In this document: one piece after another, positions 7,031-14,611 of the stretch
Layout: the number at the start of each line of letters is the position of its first letter
Position numbering within the stretch: the stretch's first letter is position 1
Origin: an uncultured Planctomycetales bacterium
GTDB lineage: Bacteria > Planctomycetota > Planctomycetia > Pirellulales > S012-138
Direction of reading: 5' to 3'
DNA: 15,619 nucleotides
NCBI GenBank assembly: GCA_937982665.1
Contig: CALJLD010000154.1
Span: forward strand, 1 to 15,619
Made by a program: the position numbers and the translations under genes
Notes under the pieces: generated by a model
The model's input: only the letters and a program-made list of their open reading frames with translations
What the model was told of the DNA's origin: nothing
The model's database searches: none

Positions 7031-7227
7031 TACAACAAGCGCGAGAAAAAAAAGCCGACATACATGGCAATGTTGCAGAGTATTTCCCGGAAAAGTTCCG
7101 CGAGATCGAATCCCACTATGGCCGGTCCATCACTCAGCAAATAGCGAGTTACTGTTAGGAAGATGGACTGCAAGACCACGGTGGCCAACGCGATGGGAAG
7201 TTTCTCGCGGACGCGTTCGCCCATCAT
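7030..7227 (-). CDS. Small membrane protein, unknown function
   Basis: This is a 65-residue protein with two hydrophobic stretches (about 11-31 and 47-65), the second ending in FFFSRLL. It starts inside the stop of the upstream gene (ATGA at 7224-7227) and its stop overlaps the start of the next gene (TAGTG). The tight packing supports a real, cotranslated gene although the sequence matches nothing I recognise. It probably acts with its two membrane neighbours. Confidence 0.6.
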   Translation of the reverse strand: MMGERVREKLPIALATVVLQSIFLTVTRYLLSDGPAIVGFDLAELFREILCNIAMYVGFFFSRLL

Positions 7228-7415
7228 GCCTGCGCAATCGCCAGAAAGAGGACTTGTGCAAACGGAATTGAGCTGAGCGCAATTTGCAACGGGTTGGCAT
7301 AGATGTGGTAGGGAAGGAGCGACGAAGCTAACGGCGCTGGAACCAAAATCGCGTGCACAAGCAGCAGCGGCTTGAATTCGCGAAGTGCGCCTCCGGGAAA
7401 GATCTTCTGCAGCAA
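7224..7415 (-). CDS. Small hydrophobic membrane protein, TTG start
   Basis: I chose the TTG at 7413-7415 because AGGGAG lies 6 bases upstream and it begins just after the isochorismatase-family gene ends (7442). The result is a 63-residue protein with two hydrophobic segments (about 16-33 and 40-62). The frame stays open upstream to 7514, but that part overlaps the neighbouring coding sequence and is Arg-rich and unlike a protein terminus. The stop overlaps the next start as ATGA. No family recognised. Confidence 0.55.
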   Translation of the reverse strand: MLQKIFPGGALREFKPLLLVHAILVPAPLASSLLPYHIYANPLQIALSSIPFAQVLFLAIAQA

Positions 7416-7441
7416 AGTCCGCTCCCTGTTATTCCGCCAGA

Positions 7442-8059
7442 TCAGTCGGGCATTTTTTCGCGAACCAGCTTGCTGATCTCGCGAAATTCCGGCGCGGTGG
7501 ACGTGGCGCACCATTCGAAGATGCCGGTCTCCGTCGTGCTCAACGTCGCGCCGCTAGCTTCCAGGCGTCGAATGGCCGTCTCACGATCAATCTCAAATCG
7601 CGAACCAACGGCATCAACCGCCACGTGTACGTTGAACCCGGCGGCCATCAAGTCCAGCGCCGTTTGCAACACACAGACGTGAGTCTCAATGCCTACGATC
7701 AGCACGTTGAAGATTCCCTGCTCTCGCCAGGCAGTAAAGATTTCGGCGCATTGCGTGCAACTGAAGTCGCGCTTCTCGCCCATCTCAGGCAAGTTGGCCC
7801 TCAACTCCGGCACCGTGTAGCCCAGCCCTTGCGGATATTGCTCCGTCGCCGCAACGGGCACACCCAACAAGTTGGCCGCTTTGATCAGGCGATCGATGTT
7901 CCAGATGATCCGTCGATGGTCCGGAATCAAGCCGATCAGCTTTTCCTGGACATCAACAACAAGCAGCGCACTATCCGTGCGCGACATCAGTTCAGGACTG
8001 CGGGGAAACTGCATTTCGATTTGCGACGAGAGGAATCCAGTGACCGACAATTCCGACAT
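7442..8059 (-). CDS. Isochorismatase-family cysteine hydrolase
   Basis: This 205-residue protein has the family's Asp-Lys-Cys triad: D36 in LLVVDVQEKL, K96 in EKRDFSC, and C129 in VGIETHVCVLQ, preceded by the GIE cis-peptide region. The family hydrolyses amides or vinyl ethers; members include isochorismatase, nicotinamidase and YcaC-like enzymes. Residues 68-75 (PVAATEQY) fit the YcaC/ISOC1-like branch, whose substrates are mostly unknown. A second start, at M16 (MQFPRSPEL, 8014), fits homologues I recall, while the ATG at 8059 has a GAGG 10 bases upstream. It begins 22 bases after the stop of the 1184-residue NTPase-methyltransferase gene on the same strand and is followed by three small membrane genes, so it probably belongs to that operon. 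The cytoplasmic enzyme may supply or remove a small-molecule signal, but that is speculative. Confidence 0.88.
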   Translation of the reverse strand: MSELSVTGFLSSQIEMQFPRSPELMSRTDSALLVVDVQEKLIGLIPDHRRIIWNIDRLIKAANLLGVPVAATEQYPQGLGYTVPELRANLPEMGEKRDFSCTQCAEIFTAWREQGIFNVLIVGIETHVCVLQTALDLMAAGFNVHVAVDAVGSRFEIDRETAIRRLEASGATLSTTETGIFEWCATSTAPEFREISKLVREKMPD

Positions 8060-8081
8060 CCAGGTGTTGCCTCAACAACGT

Positions 8082-11000
8082 TCATTCGCGCTTCTTGCTG
8101 GAAGATTGCTTCTTATTCGATTTCTTGCTTGGCTTGCTCTTGGAAAGCGAGAATACAACAACCGGCATCAAGAACGAGGGGATCTTCCGTTTGCCAGAAG
8201 AATCGATCGCCCTGAGACGGCTGGTGGTTGCATATTGATCCATCCCTTCCAGGAAAGCCCGCAGGTTAAACGGTTCTGCGTGTCTGGCTTGGATGTTTTC
8301 TGATTTGCCAAACTCCGAGATGTTGCCATCCTCGTCCAGCAGGCAGTCTTCGACAAAGTCCCAGAAAACATCGTAGCGCTGGTTTTCTTCAAAGATCTTC
8401 GCCAATTCCTCGTCTGAGATTCGTGTGTCGGAGCAAGCGTATCCCAGTCGGTTGATCTTCTGCTCAATGAAGCGCGTGGGCTGAAGTTCCATGTTGAAAC
8501 GCTTGATCTGTGCGACGTCTTCGTCCACATCAAACCCGGCATTTCCGAATTCGTGGAAGAGTTCTTTTTGACTGCTGAAGTAGCGGTTGGTGAACTCGTG
8601 ATGGTTGTAGTTCGCCCAATCCTTGAGCTTGATCCATAAATTTGCGAACAATGCGGCGTCACCTTTTCCGGAGCCAAACTCTTGCCTGGCCAAAACGTCG
8701 CGAAGCCAACCCATATCGGCTGAGTCATCACTTGCGTCTTGAGGAAGTCCTTTTTGCGAAAGCGTTTGAAGACGCTCAAAGCGGCTAGTGATCGACGTTG
8801 GAGAGTCGGCATAGATCACAACGCGACCATCCTTGGGATTGACGACTTCGCCAATTGTCTTGATGAGTTTTTGTTGATCTTCCCACGGCAACTCATGCAG
8901 CGCTTTCTTGGCGATTACGATATCGCACGACGTCAGGTTGAATTCTTCTTTCAAGAGTTTCTGAATGTCAATGTCACCGGTGATCTGGCGGGGAACAACC
9001 CGCAGACTTTGTTGATGTGCATCGGCCAACGGTTGCAGTCGCGACACATCACGATCGATCGCCAGAATCCGCACTTGCGAACCATACGCTTTCACCAATC
9101 GCTCAATCCGCTCAGATCCCCCCGCCATGAGATCAACCACATCGGCCCTGCCGTCTTTCGCGATGGCTTCATCGATTGCTTGAGTCACCGCGGCATGGTA
9201 GCTCTCTTCCGCCTGTTTCGTTGTTCCCCCTAGGAGCAACGTCTGCTTGGCCGCCGTGTCAAAGAGCCGCCCGAACGGAGTTGAATATCGGCCGAGACGA
9301 CTCCGCAGCACGCTCCACAGGTCTTTCCACCCGTCGCCAAACCGCGTGTATCCGTATGTCCTTTGAACGAAATCGGCAACCCGACCACCTGACGTTGGGA
9401 TGGAATACAAGATCTCCAGCAGTTCCAGGTCGTCCAGATGTCCGCGGAGCGGTTCCTGCGAATCGCACCACAAACGGACAAACCATTCGCCAATCATGTC
9501 AGGTTCAATACCTTGCACGGCCTCCACATATCTTGGTCCGTTGAGTTGGCTCAAGAGCTCTTTAACATCGCTTCTTTGCAACGTTTCCTGGGACGGCATT
9601 GAGGAACGGTCAGGGATTTCCGTCCTTCCGATTTCCCTGAGGACCGTGGCGACGCAAAACAGGTTGATGACTTTGTCAACTTCCGCAGGGTTATCTTCTT
9701 GCAGCTTCTTGAGTTGCCGTCGGCGGCCATCAACCCGATGTCGCAAGTAGGTTGTCAGGGCTTGTTCAAAGTTGTCGATGCCCTTGGCTTTGAGTTGAAC
9801 TAACACAAAAACTGTTAGCTGAACGTGCAATGGCCGGCCCTGATCCGGTTTGCCTTGCACCCAGAGAATGCCAACCGCCTCGCTCGCGATTGACGCAGGG
9901 TCCTCTACGTGCTCATAACCTCGAGCGCAATATTCGGCAAACGTGCGCGCTTCCTCTTCGGTCATGCTGCCAACATGCAGCGATAGCGATTCCGGCGACG
10001 GAAACTGATGGTCCATGAAGGCCGGGATCCCGATGGAAGCCTCGGGCGATTGAAACAACTCAACCACCCATTGCGGCATGAATTCGGCGCCACTTGTTGG
10101 ACACAATTCTTCGGAATGGCGTTCCAGCATCAGCACGCGCAGCCGAGGTTGTTTGTCTTGTCCAGCCTGTCGCCCGGTTGTTTGTTTTCGACAAAGTGAC
10201 TCAATGGCGATGCGAACCGCTTCCGCATCGCGTCCGACATAGTCAATGACGATGAGTGTGTCGTTCTCAATCTTGATGGCGTCCCACTTGTTGCGTTGCT
10301 GCTGGACCTGACTGACGGAAAGAAAACCAACCGTCCAGCCGCTTTGCTCGGCAACCTGGCAAGTATCCATTGCCAGGCGGCTCTTGCCGGCGCCCTCTAG
10401 CCCGGTCCAAAGCCACCACAGAACGGCCGCTTCAGACGATAAGAAGGTGTCGCGCTGTTTGGGCAACACTTCATTCGCCAAATGGCCATGCAAAGGAATG
10501 TCGCTTTGAGTGGTGAAATGGAAGGGCAAGTTGCGTTGGCGAGTTTGCTCCCAAGGGCGCTCCAAGAATTGTGCCAAGGATTGGATCGTCGCGTCGCGTA
10601 CGTCGTCGACCTTGCCTTCGGTGCGTGTTGCCGTTTGCTGGAGTTTTTCAAACCGACTAACGAGGTCCTTTAGCACATCAAGAACTTCTACGAATTGATT
10701 GAATAACTGTTGGCCAATGTGCAACAGTTCATCCGTCTTTCGCTTGATGGCATCCATGGAACTTCGCAGCTCCAGGTGTAAGCTCGTTACCGCGGCGCGA
10801 ATTTCATCTGTCTTGTCTTCAATCGCCTTCGTGCGGTTGAGCAACTCACGCATGCAAACCAGATCCAAAGCCTTGGAAGCGCGGCCTTCCAGCACATAGT
10901 CATTCTTGGCGCCTTCCCAAATTGCCTTGCCAAAGCGCCGTTTGATGCGCGTGATGATGTGATCTACCTCATGCGCAAGCGAGCCGCTCCAGGTTGCCCC

Positions 11001-11636
11001 GCCGTTGATGTGACTTAGGAACTCACGCCAAATGCGATCGTTACCAGCACTTCTCATTGGGCTCGCGACGAAAGCCCAGAGATTCTCTTCTTGGAACTTC
11101 TTCGCCCACGGTTCTCTCGATTCCTTCGCTGCGTCAATAAATTTGGGCCATTCCTTTGCGGCCAGCCTCGCATTCCGTTTTATCCACTTGACGCCATCAG
11201 CGCTGCTGACGCCCGGGTCCGCGGCAGAGTCGTACTCGGTTGCGTCGAGCAAGATCACGCCAAGGCACTGACCAACCAACTTCGCCAGGTCTTCGTTTCG
11301 AAAGAACTCTTTCGCATTGCGGAGCCGGTTCTTCAGCCAAGATTCGTACTGGTTTGAAACCCGACCAAGACCGATCGTCGAAACGAGCAGCACAAGCACC
11401 TGCATCGATCCGATGAAGAGGCCGAACCAGAAACCCGCGTTTGTCTCCGGCTGAAAGACATTCGGCAACATTCCGATGGCTTGAAGAACAATGGACGCTG
11501 CCACTAGAAGCACAAGCGCGACCTGGGCAATCACGCGGGTTCGTCGATCGAGCGCAACCGTCTCAATCGAAACGCGCCATAGATGTTTCGCGCGATCGAA
11601 CAGACGCGGGCTGGGGTGGATTACCGGACGATTCAT
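8082..11636 (-). CDS. Membrane-anchored STAND-like NTPase fused to a methyltransferase-like domain
   Basis: The 1184-residue product shows, in order: a basic N-terminus; two membrane helices (about 35-57 and 69-91); and a helical cytoplasmic segment with HEVDH at 222-226 and E250 in LEGRASKAL. A coiled coil follows at about 262-345. The P-loop NTPase has Walker A GLEGAGKS (412-419), Walker B LIVIDY (461-466), an LMLER strand (502-506) and a GRPLHVQL motif (600-607) like the GxP motif of STAND/NACHT ATPases. A class I methyltransferase-like domain has motif I near DVVDLMAGGS (832-841), the acidic loop AIDRD (859-863), CDIVIAKKALHELP (904-917) and GRVVIYAD (937-944). A helical C-terminal region ends in a Ser/Lys-rich tail (about 1164-1184). 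STAND proteins usually join an effector, an NTPase switch and a sensor, often in conflict systems. Here the methyltransferase-like part takes the sensor or second-effector place. Start ATG at 11636; no clear ribosome site. Architecture is confident; function is inferred. Confidence 0.8.
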   Translation of the reverse strand: MNRPVIHPSPRLFDRAKHLWRVSIETVALDRRTRVIAQVALVLLVAASIVLQAIGMLPNVFQPETNAGFWFGLFIGSMQVLVLLVSTIGLGRVSNQYESWLKNRLRNAKEFFRNEDLAKLVGQCLGVILLDATEYDSAADPGVSSADGVKWIKRNARLAAKEWPKFIDAAKESREPWAKKFQEENLWAFVASPMRSAGNDRIWREFLSHINGGATWSGSLAHEVDHIITRIKRRFGKAIWEGAKNDYVLEGRASKALDLVCMRELLNRTKAIEDKTDEIRAAVTSLHLELRSSMDAIKRKTDELLHIGQQLFNQFVEVLDVLKDLVSRFEKLQQTATRTEGKVDDVRDATIQSLAQFLERPWEQTRQRNLPFHFTTQSDIPLHGHLANEVLPKQRDTFLSSEAAVLWWLWTGLEGAGKSRLAMDTCQVAEQSGWTVGFLSVSQVQQQRNKWDAIKIENDTLIVIDYVGRDAEAVRIAIESLCRKQTTGRQAGQDKQPRLRVLMLERHSEELCPTSGAEFMPQWVVELFQSPEASIGIPAFMDHQFPSPESLSLHVGSMTEEEARTFAEYCARGYEHVEDPASIASEAVGILWVQGKPDQGRPLHVQLTVFVLVQLKAKGIDNFEQALTTYLRHRVDGRRRQLKKLQEDNPAEVDKVINLFCVATVLREIGRTEIPDRSSMPSQETLQRSDVKELLSQLNGPRYVEAVQGIEPDMIGEWFVRLWCDSQEPLRGHLDDLELLEILYSIPTSGGRVADFVQRTYGYTRFGDGWKDLWSVLRSRLGRYSTPFGRLFDTAAKQTLLLGGTTKQAEESYHAAVTQAIDEAIAKDGRADVVDLMAGGSERIERLVKAYGSQVRILAIDRDVSRLQPLADAHQQSLRVVPRQITGDIDIQKLLKEEFNLTSCDIVIAKKALHELPWEDQQKLIKTIGEVVNPKDGRVVIYADSPTSITSRFERLQTLSQKGLPQDASDDSADMGWLRDVLARQEFGSGKGDAALFANLWIKLKDWANYNHHEFTNRYFSSQKELFHEFGNAGFDVDEDVAQIKRFNMELQPTRFIEQKINRLGYACSDTRISDEELAKIFEENQRYDVFWDFVEDCLLDEDGNISEFGKSENIQARHAEPFNLRAFLEGMDQYATTSRLRAIDSSGKRKIPSFLMPVVVFSLSKSKPSKKSNKKQSSSKKRE

Positions 11637-11817
11637 CGAACTGCGGCGTAAGAGGCAAACGCGGAAAATCCGCGCGCGAATCTGGGAATGGCAACACGAT
11701 GGTCGCTAGCCTAAGAACGTAAACCATGGGCGCGCCGCCTGCCACAGCGGCAACGCGCGTCGACGCGGTTCATTGAACGTCAGCGCGGCCAGATTTCCAA
11801 CAACTCGAATCGGCTGT
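11637..11817. other. Spacer between DLH gene and NTPase-methyltransferase gene
   Basis: A perfect CGCGGA-AAA-TCCGCG hairpin lies at 11660-11674, about 25 bases upstream of the large gene's start. There is no U-tract and no convincing promoter. The open frame crossing this spacer (11706-11915 minus) matches nothing known. Confidence 0.4.
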
Positions 11818-12705
11818 CTACGCCAGATTCTTCTTAAAGAACTCCACCGTCCGCTTCCAGGCCAGTTCAGCGGCATCTTCGTCATAGCGCGGCGTGGTGT
11901 CATTGTGGAAGCCATGGTTGGCGTCCTGGTAGACGAAGGCTTCGAATGTCTTGTTGTTGTCCTTCATGGCTTTCTCGAACCCTTCCACGCCTGCCATGAT
12001 CCGCCGATCCAACGAAGCGTTGTGTACTTGCAGTGGCGCGGTGATCTTGGCCACGTCCTCGCTGTCCGGCTGTCGACCGTAATACGGAACGCCAGCGTCA
12101 ATGACGTCCGGAATGCGAATGGCGAGTTGATAAACCATCCCCCCGCCGAAGCAGAAGCCCACAGCGCCGACTTTTCCGGTCGACATTTCATGTGCGTCCA
12201 GCCACTTCGCGCCGGCGATAAAGTCATGGGTCATCTTCTCGGAGTCGCGCTGAGATTGCATCGCGCGGCCTTCGTCATCAGTGCCGGGATATCCGCCCAG
12301 CGGGGTCAACGCGTCAGGCGCCAGTGCTAAGAAGCCCGCCACGGCCAGGCGTCGCGCGACATCTTCAATGTATGGATTCAAACCGCGGTTCTCGTGAATC
12401 ACCAGCACAGCCGGAAACTTCTCACCTTCGGCCGGGTGAGCGAGCAAGCCCTTCATTTCGCCAGCGCCATCAGGCGATTCGTACGTCACCTTTTCCGCTT
12501 TGATCCGCGGATCGTCCGCTTTTACTTGCTGTGCCCAGGCGTAATTGGGGCTCAGGCTGTTCAGCAGAGACTCCACAGTAACGCCGCCGACGGCGAACGC
12601 GCCCAATGCTTTGATGTAATCGCGTCGACTCAGCCGCCCATGGGCGTAGTCGTCGTAGAGGTCCAATACCTTCTGATCAAATTGCGAAGCTTGTTTGCGG
12701 TCCAT
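11818..12705 (-). CDS. Tat-exported dienelactone hydrolase family protein
   Basis: From the ATG at 12703-12705 the product has 295 residues. A twin-arginine signal, RLSRRDYIKALGA (24-36), is followed by a hydrophobic stretch and an AWA site (56-58), so Tat export with cleavage near 58 is likely. The alpha/beta-hydrolase domain has HENRG (104-108, with E105), the nucleophile elbow GFCFGG (183-188, C185), D233 in NASLDRR, and H264 in ANHGFHND. A Cys nucleophile with Glu, Asp and His is the dienelactone-hydrolase arrangement; YghX-like secreted members have this same layout. The substrate is unknown. AGAGGA lies 8 bases before the chosen ATG, while the longer start at 12765 adds an unlikely N-terminus. 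It diverges from the Sel1-repeat gene. Confidence 0.9.
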   Translation of the reverse strand: MDRKQASQFDQKVLDLYDDYAHGRLSRRDYIKALGAFAVGGVTVESLLNSLSPNYAWAQQVKADDPRIKAEKVTYESPDGAGEMKGLLAHPAEGEKFPAVLVIHENRGLNPYIEDVARRLAVAGFLALAPDALTPLGGYPGTDDEGRAMQSQRDSEKMTHDFIAGAKWLDAHEMSTGKVGAVGFCFGGGMVYQLAIRIPDVIDAGVPYYGRQPDSEDVAKITAPLQVHNASLDRRIMAGVEGFEKAMKDNNKTFEAFVYQDANHGFHNDTTPRYDEDAAELAWKRTVEFFKKNLA

Positions 12706-12832
12706 GGTGGGGGTCCTCTCGCTTTTAACTACGGTTGAACAAGACAGGCGATGCGGCACCCCCATTCAACAGTTAACAATTGGTGAAAGCAAGAAACTGG
12801 CGAAACGCGAATTTCATCCGGAGGAATCGCAC

Positions 12833-12861
12833 GTGTCACCGCCTGGCAAGAGCGATACAAT
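12833..12861 (+). promoter_or_regulatory. Sigma-70-type promoter for the Sel1-repeat gene
   Basis: A TACAAT -10 box (12856-12861) sits 17 bases after a GTGTCA -35 box (12833-12838; 4 of 6 consensus matches). Transcription would begin near 12868, giving a leader of about 60 bases before the Sel1-gene ATG at 12931. Confidence 0.55.
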
Positions 12862-12930
12862 TCGCCGAGAATCTGCATCCCGACTGAGTTTCCGCCCCGT
12901 CTTCTTCAACTGTCGTACAAGGACCGTTTC

Positions 12931-13947
12931 ATGGCTCGAATCTTCATCTCCGGACCCGCCCACGTAATTGCAGATGACCCGCGCGAAGGGGAAATTCTGG
13001 ACGATCCGGAAACGCTGCAATCTCTGCATGGCATGCGGAGCGCGGAAAAAGTGCGGGACGTGCTTACTCTTTCAAGCGAACTGGACGAGGTTGTGGTCGG
13101 CGGCGGGCGGTTGCGATTTGTGTACTCGGCGGAGGAGAATGAGCTGCGAATCTCAACGGCATACGATGTCTCGCGCGAGCTTACTCCGGACGAAAGCCGC
13201 GAGTTGATTGAAGCAACCTTCGAGCAATGGAGCGATGGCGCCGGCAGCGGTCAGTTTGGCAATCACGCCTTCCACGTGCTTTCCACGACATTGGGCATGG
13301 CGATACAGAATCAAGGCGAGGACATTGAGGACTACGGCAATATCTTCCTCAATGCGTGGCCGGACGTTGAAGAGCGCGACATATTTGTGGAGTACTCGCC
13401 CGACGCATCCAGCGACGATGAAATGTTGCAAGAGTTGGTCGCCTTGGTGGAGGCCGGCGATGCGGATGCAATGACTCAGCTGGCGCATTTCTACCGCGCC
13501 GGCGAATCCGTCGAAGAAGACCTGCAGCAAGCGCTGCGACTTTTTCAATCCGCCGCCAAACTCGAAAATCCCGAAGCCATGGTGTTTGGCGGATTCATGC
13601 TGCAACAGGGTGAAGGCTGCGAGGTCGACCACGAAGCCGCGTTCGAACTTTTCGAACAGGCCGTTGATCTTGGTTTCACCACCGGGATGCATGCCTTAGG
13701 AGAATGCTACGCCGAAGGTTACGGCGTGCCGGTCGATGGCCCTCGCTCCGTCGAACTCTATCGCCAGGGAGCCGAATTGGGGGATCCCGCTTGCATGGCG
13801 GAACTTGGCGATTGCTTGGAGTTTGGCAAGGGAATCGAGATCGACTTGGAGCAAGCCTTGGAATGCTATCAAGCCTCGAGCGACGCCGGCTTTGATCCGG
13901 TTGATCCCGCGCTGCAGCGGGTGAAGGAACAACTCGGGCGAACCTGA
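12931..13947 (+). CDS. Acidic Sel1-repeat protein with novel N-terminal domain
   Basis: This is a 338-residue, strongly acidic, probably cytoplasmic protein. The C-terminal half holds four Sel1-like helical repeats of about 36 residues (roughly 177-212, 213-248, 249-284, 285-320). They show patterns such as ALRLFQSAAKLENPEAM, GECYAEGYGVPVD and SVELYRQGAELGDPACM. Sel1 repeats usually hold protein partners together. Residues 1-160 form a separate part with several predicted strands (MARIFISGPA, LRFVYS, LRISTAYDV) and no family I recognise. AAGGA lies 7 bases before the ATG and a promoter is visible upstream. It is transcribed away from the Tat-exported hydrolase gene. Confidence 0.85.
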   Translation: MARIFISGPAHVIADDPREGEILDDPETLQSLHGMRSAEKVRDVLTLSSELDEVVVGGGRLRFVYSAEENELRISTAYDVSRELTPDESRELIEATFEQWSDGAGSGQFGNHAFHVLSTTLGMAIQNQGEDIEDYGNIFLNAWPDVEERDIFVEYSPDASSDDEMLQELVALVEAGDADAMTQLAHFYRAGESVEEDLQQALRLFQSAAKLENPEAMVFGGFMLQQGEGCEVDHEAAFELFEQAVDLGFTTGMHALGECYAEGYGVPVDGPRSVELYRQGAELGDPACMAELGDCLEFGKGIEIDLEQALECYQASSDAGFDPVDPALQRVKEQLGRT

Positions 13948-14101
13948 TCCATCGTCACAAAGATCGATTTTCGGGTGCTGCTGCTTGTCCGGCTTGTCCA
14001 GCAGTGCGTCGTGCAAAAGGTCAATGCGTAAGGCCAAGGCGAATCCGAATTTTCAACGGTGGAGCTGCACGAGCCAGCACTTCAAGCCAGGCAGCGTAGT
14101 G

Positions 14102-14485
14102 TTATCGCTTGGGTTCAATCAATGCGCAAACCGCGCCGGCAGGATCCTGTATCACGCAGAACTGCCGTGAGCCCATCGAGCGTGGACCATCAATGATACT
14201 TCCGCCGGAAGCCTGGCAGCGTTCCGCGGCGGTGGCCACATCATCCACGGTGATATAAATCAACCATTGCGGTGGCAGCCCAGCGTTTGATCCACGCGCA
14301 TGGCAAACTCCGGCGACGCCGTCCTGTTCGCCTTCGGCAAGCATGTTGTAATCGCAATAGTCGCCCATCCGCACGTCAGCAAACTGCCAGCCAACGACAT
14401 GACAATAGAAATCTCGGATGTCTTCCGCATTGGGCACAGTCAAATCGTGCCACTGGATGGAGCCGATGGGTTCTGAAGCTGACAT
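14102..14485 (-). CDS. VOC (glyoxalase/bleomycin-resistance fold) family protein
   Basis: This 127-residue protein has two beta-alpha-beta-beta-beta halves. The first starts with SIQWHDLTVPNAEDIRDFYC (9-28), which carries H13. The second contains QWLIYITVDDVATAA (73-87) and FCVIQDPAGAVCALIEP (109-125), where the final glutamate is the usual metal ligand. Members are metal-dependent lyases or dioxygenases or simple binding proteins; the substrate is not evident. Cytoplasmic. GGAAG lies 8 bases upstream of the ATG, inside the left arm of an inverted repeat (14494-14520). It is read separately from the PhoD-like gene, which ends 126 bases upstream on the same strand. Confidence 0.85.
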   Translation of the reverse strand: MSASEPIGSIQWHDLTVPNAEDIRDFYCHVVGWQFADVRMGDYCDYNMLAEGEQDGVAGVCHARGSNAGLPPQWLIYITVDDVATAAERCQASGGSIIDGPRSMGSRQFCVIQDPAGAVCALIEPKR

Positions 14486-14493
14486 AAATTGAC

Positions 14494-14520
14494 TTCCGTA
14501 AGGAGGGAGGTGGGACGGAA
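14494..14520. repeat. Inverted repeat with G-rich loop over the VOC gene ribosome site
   Basis: TTCCGT (14494-14499) pairs with ACGGAA (14515-14520). On the plus strand the loop has four G runs (14502-14514, GG/GGG/GG/GGG separated by single bases), able to form a two-tier G-quadruplex. In the VOC mRNA the stem would cover the GGAA of the ribosome site, so it may reduce translation. Confidence 0.45.
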
Positions 14521-14530
14521 GAGGAGGGTT

Positions 14531-14546
14531 AACCGCAAAAACGGTT
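14531..14546. repeat. Short inverted repeat between PhoD-like and VOC genes
   Basis: AACCG (14531-14535) pairs with CGGTT (14542-14546) around CAAAAA. It is short and has no U-tract, so it is at most a weak 3'-end structure of the PhoD-like transcript. Confidence 0.3.
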
Positions 14547-14611
14547 GAGTTGCTTTCGGACGATTCGTAATAAGGCGAGAGTCTTGGATTTGGCGGCGAA
14601 TGGCGGGAGCC

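Noticed and set aside
7416..7514. Longer start for the 63-residue membrane protein
   Set aside because: It would overlap the isochorismatase-family gene by 73 bases, and the extra residues are Arg-rich, while the TTG at 7415 has a well-placed AGGGAG.
10959..10973. Peptide deformylase domain from the HExDH match
   Set aside because: The other deformylase motifs (GxGxAAxQ, EGCLS) are absent; only a general metalloprotease possibility is kept.
11706..11915. 69-codon minus-strand frame between the hydrolase and the large gene
   Set aside because: Mostly overlaps the end of the dienelactone hydrolase gene in another frame and has no known similarity.
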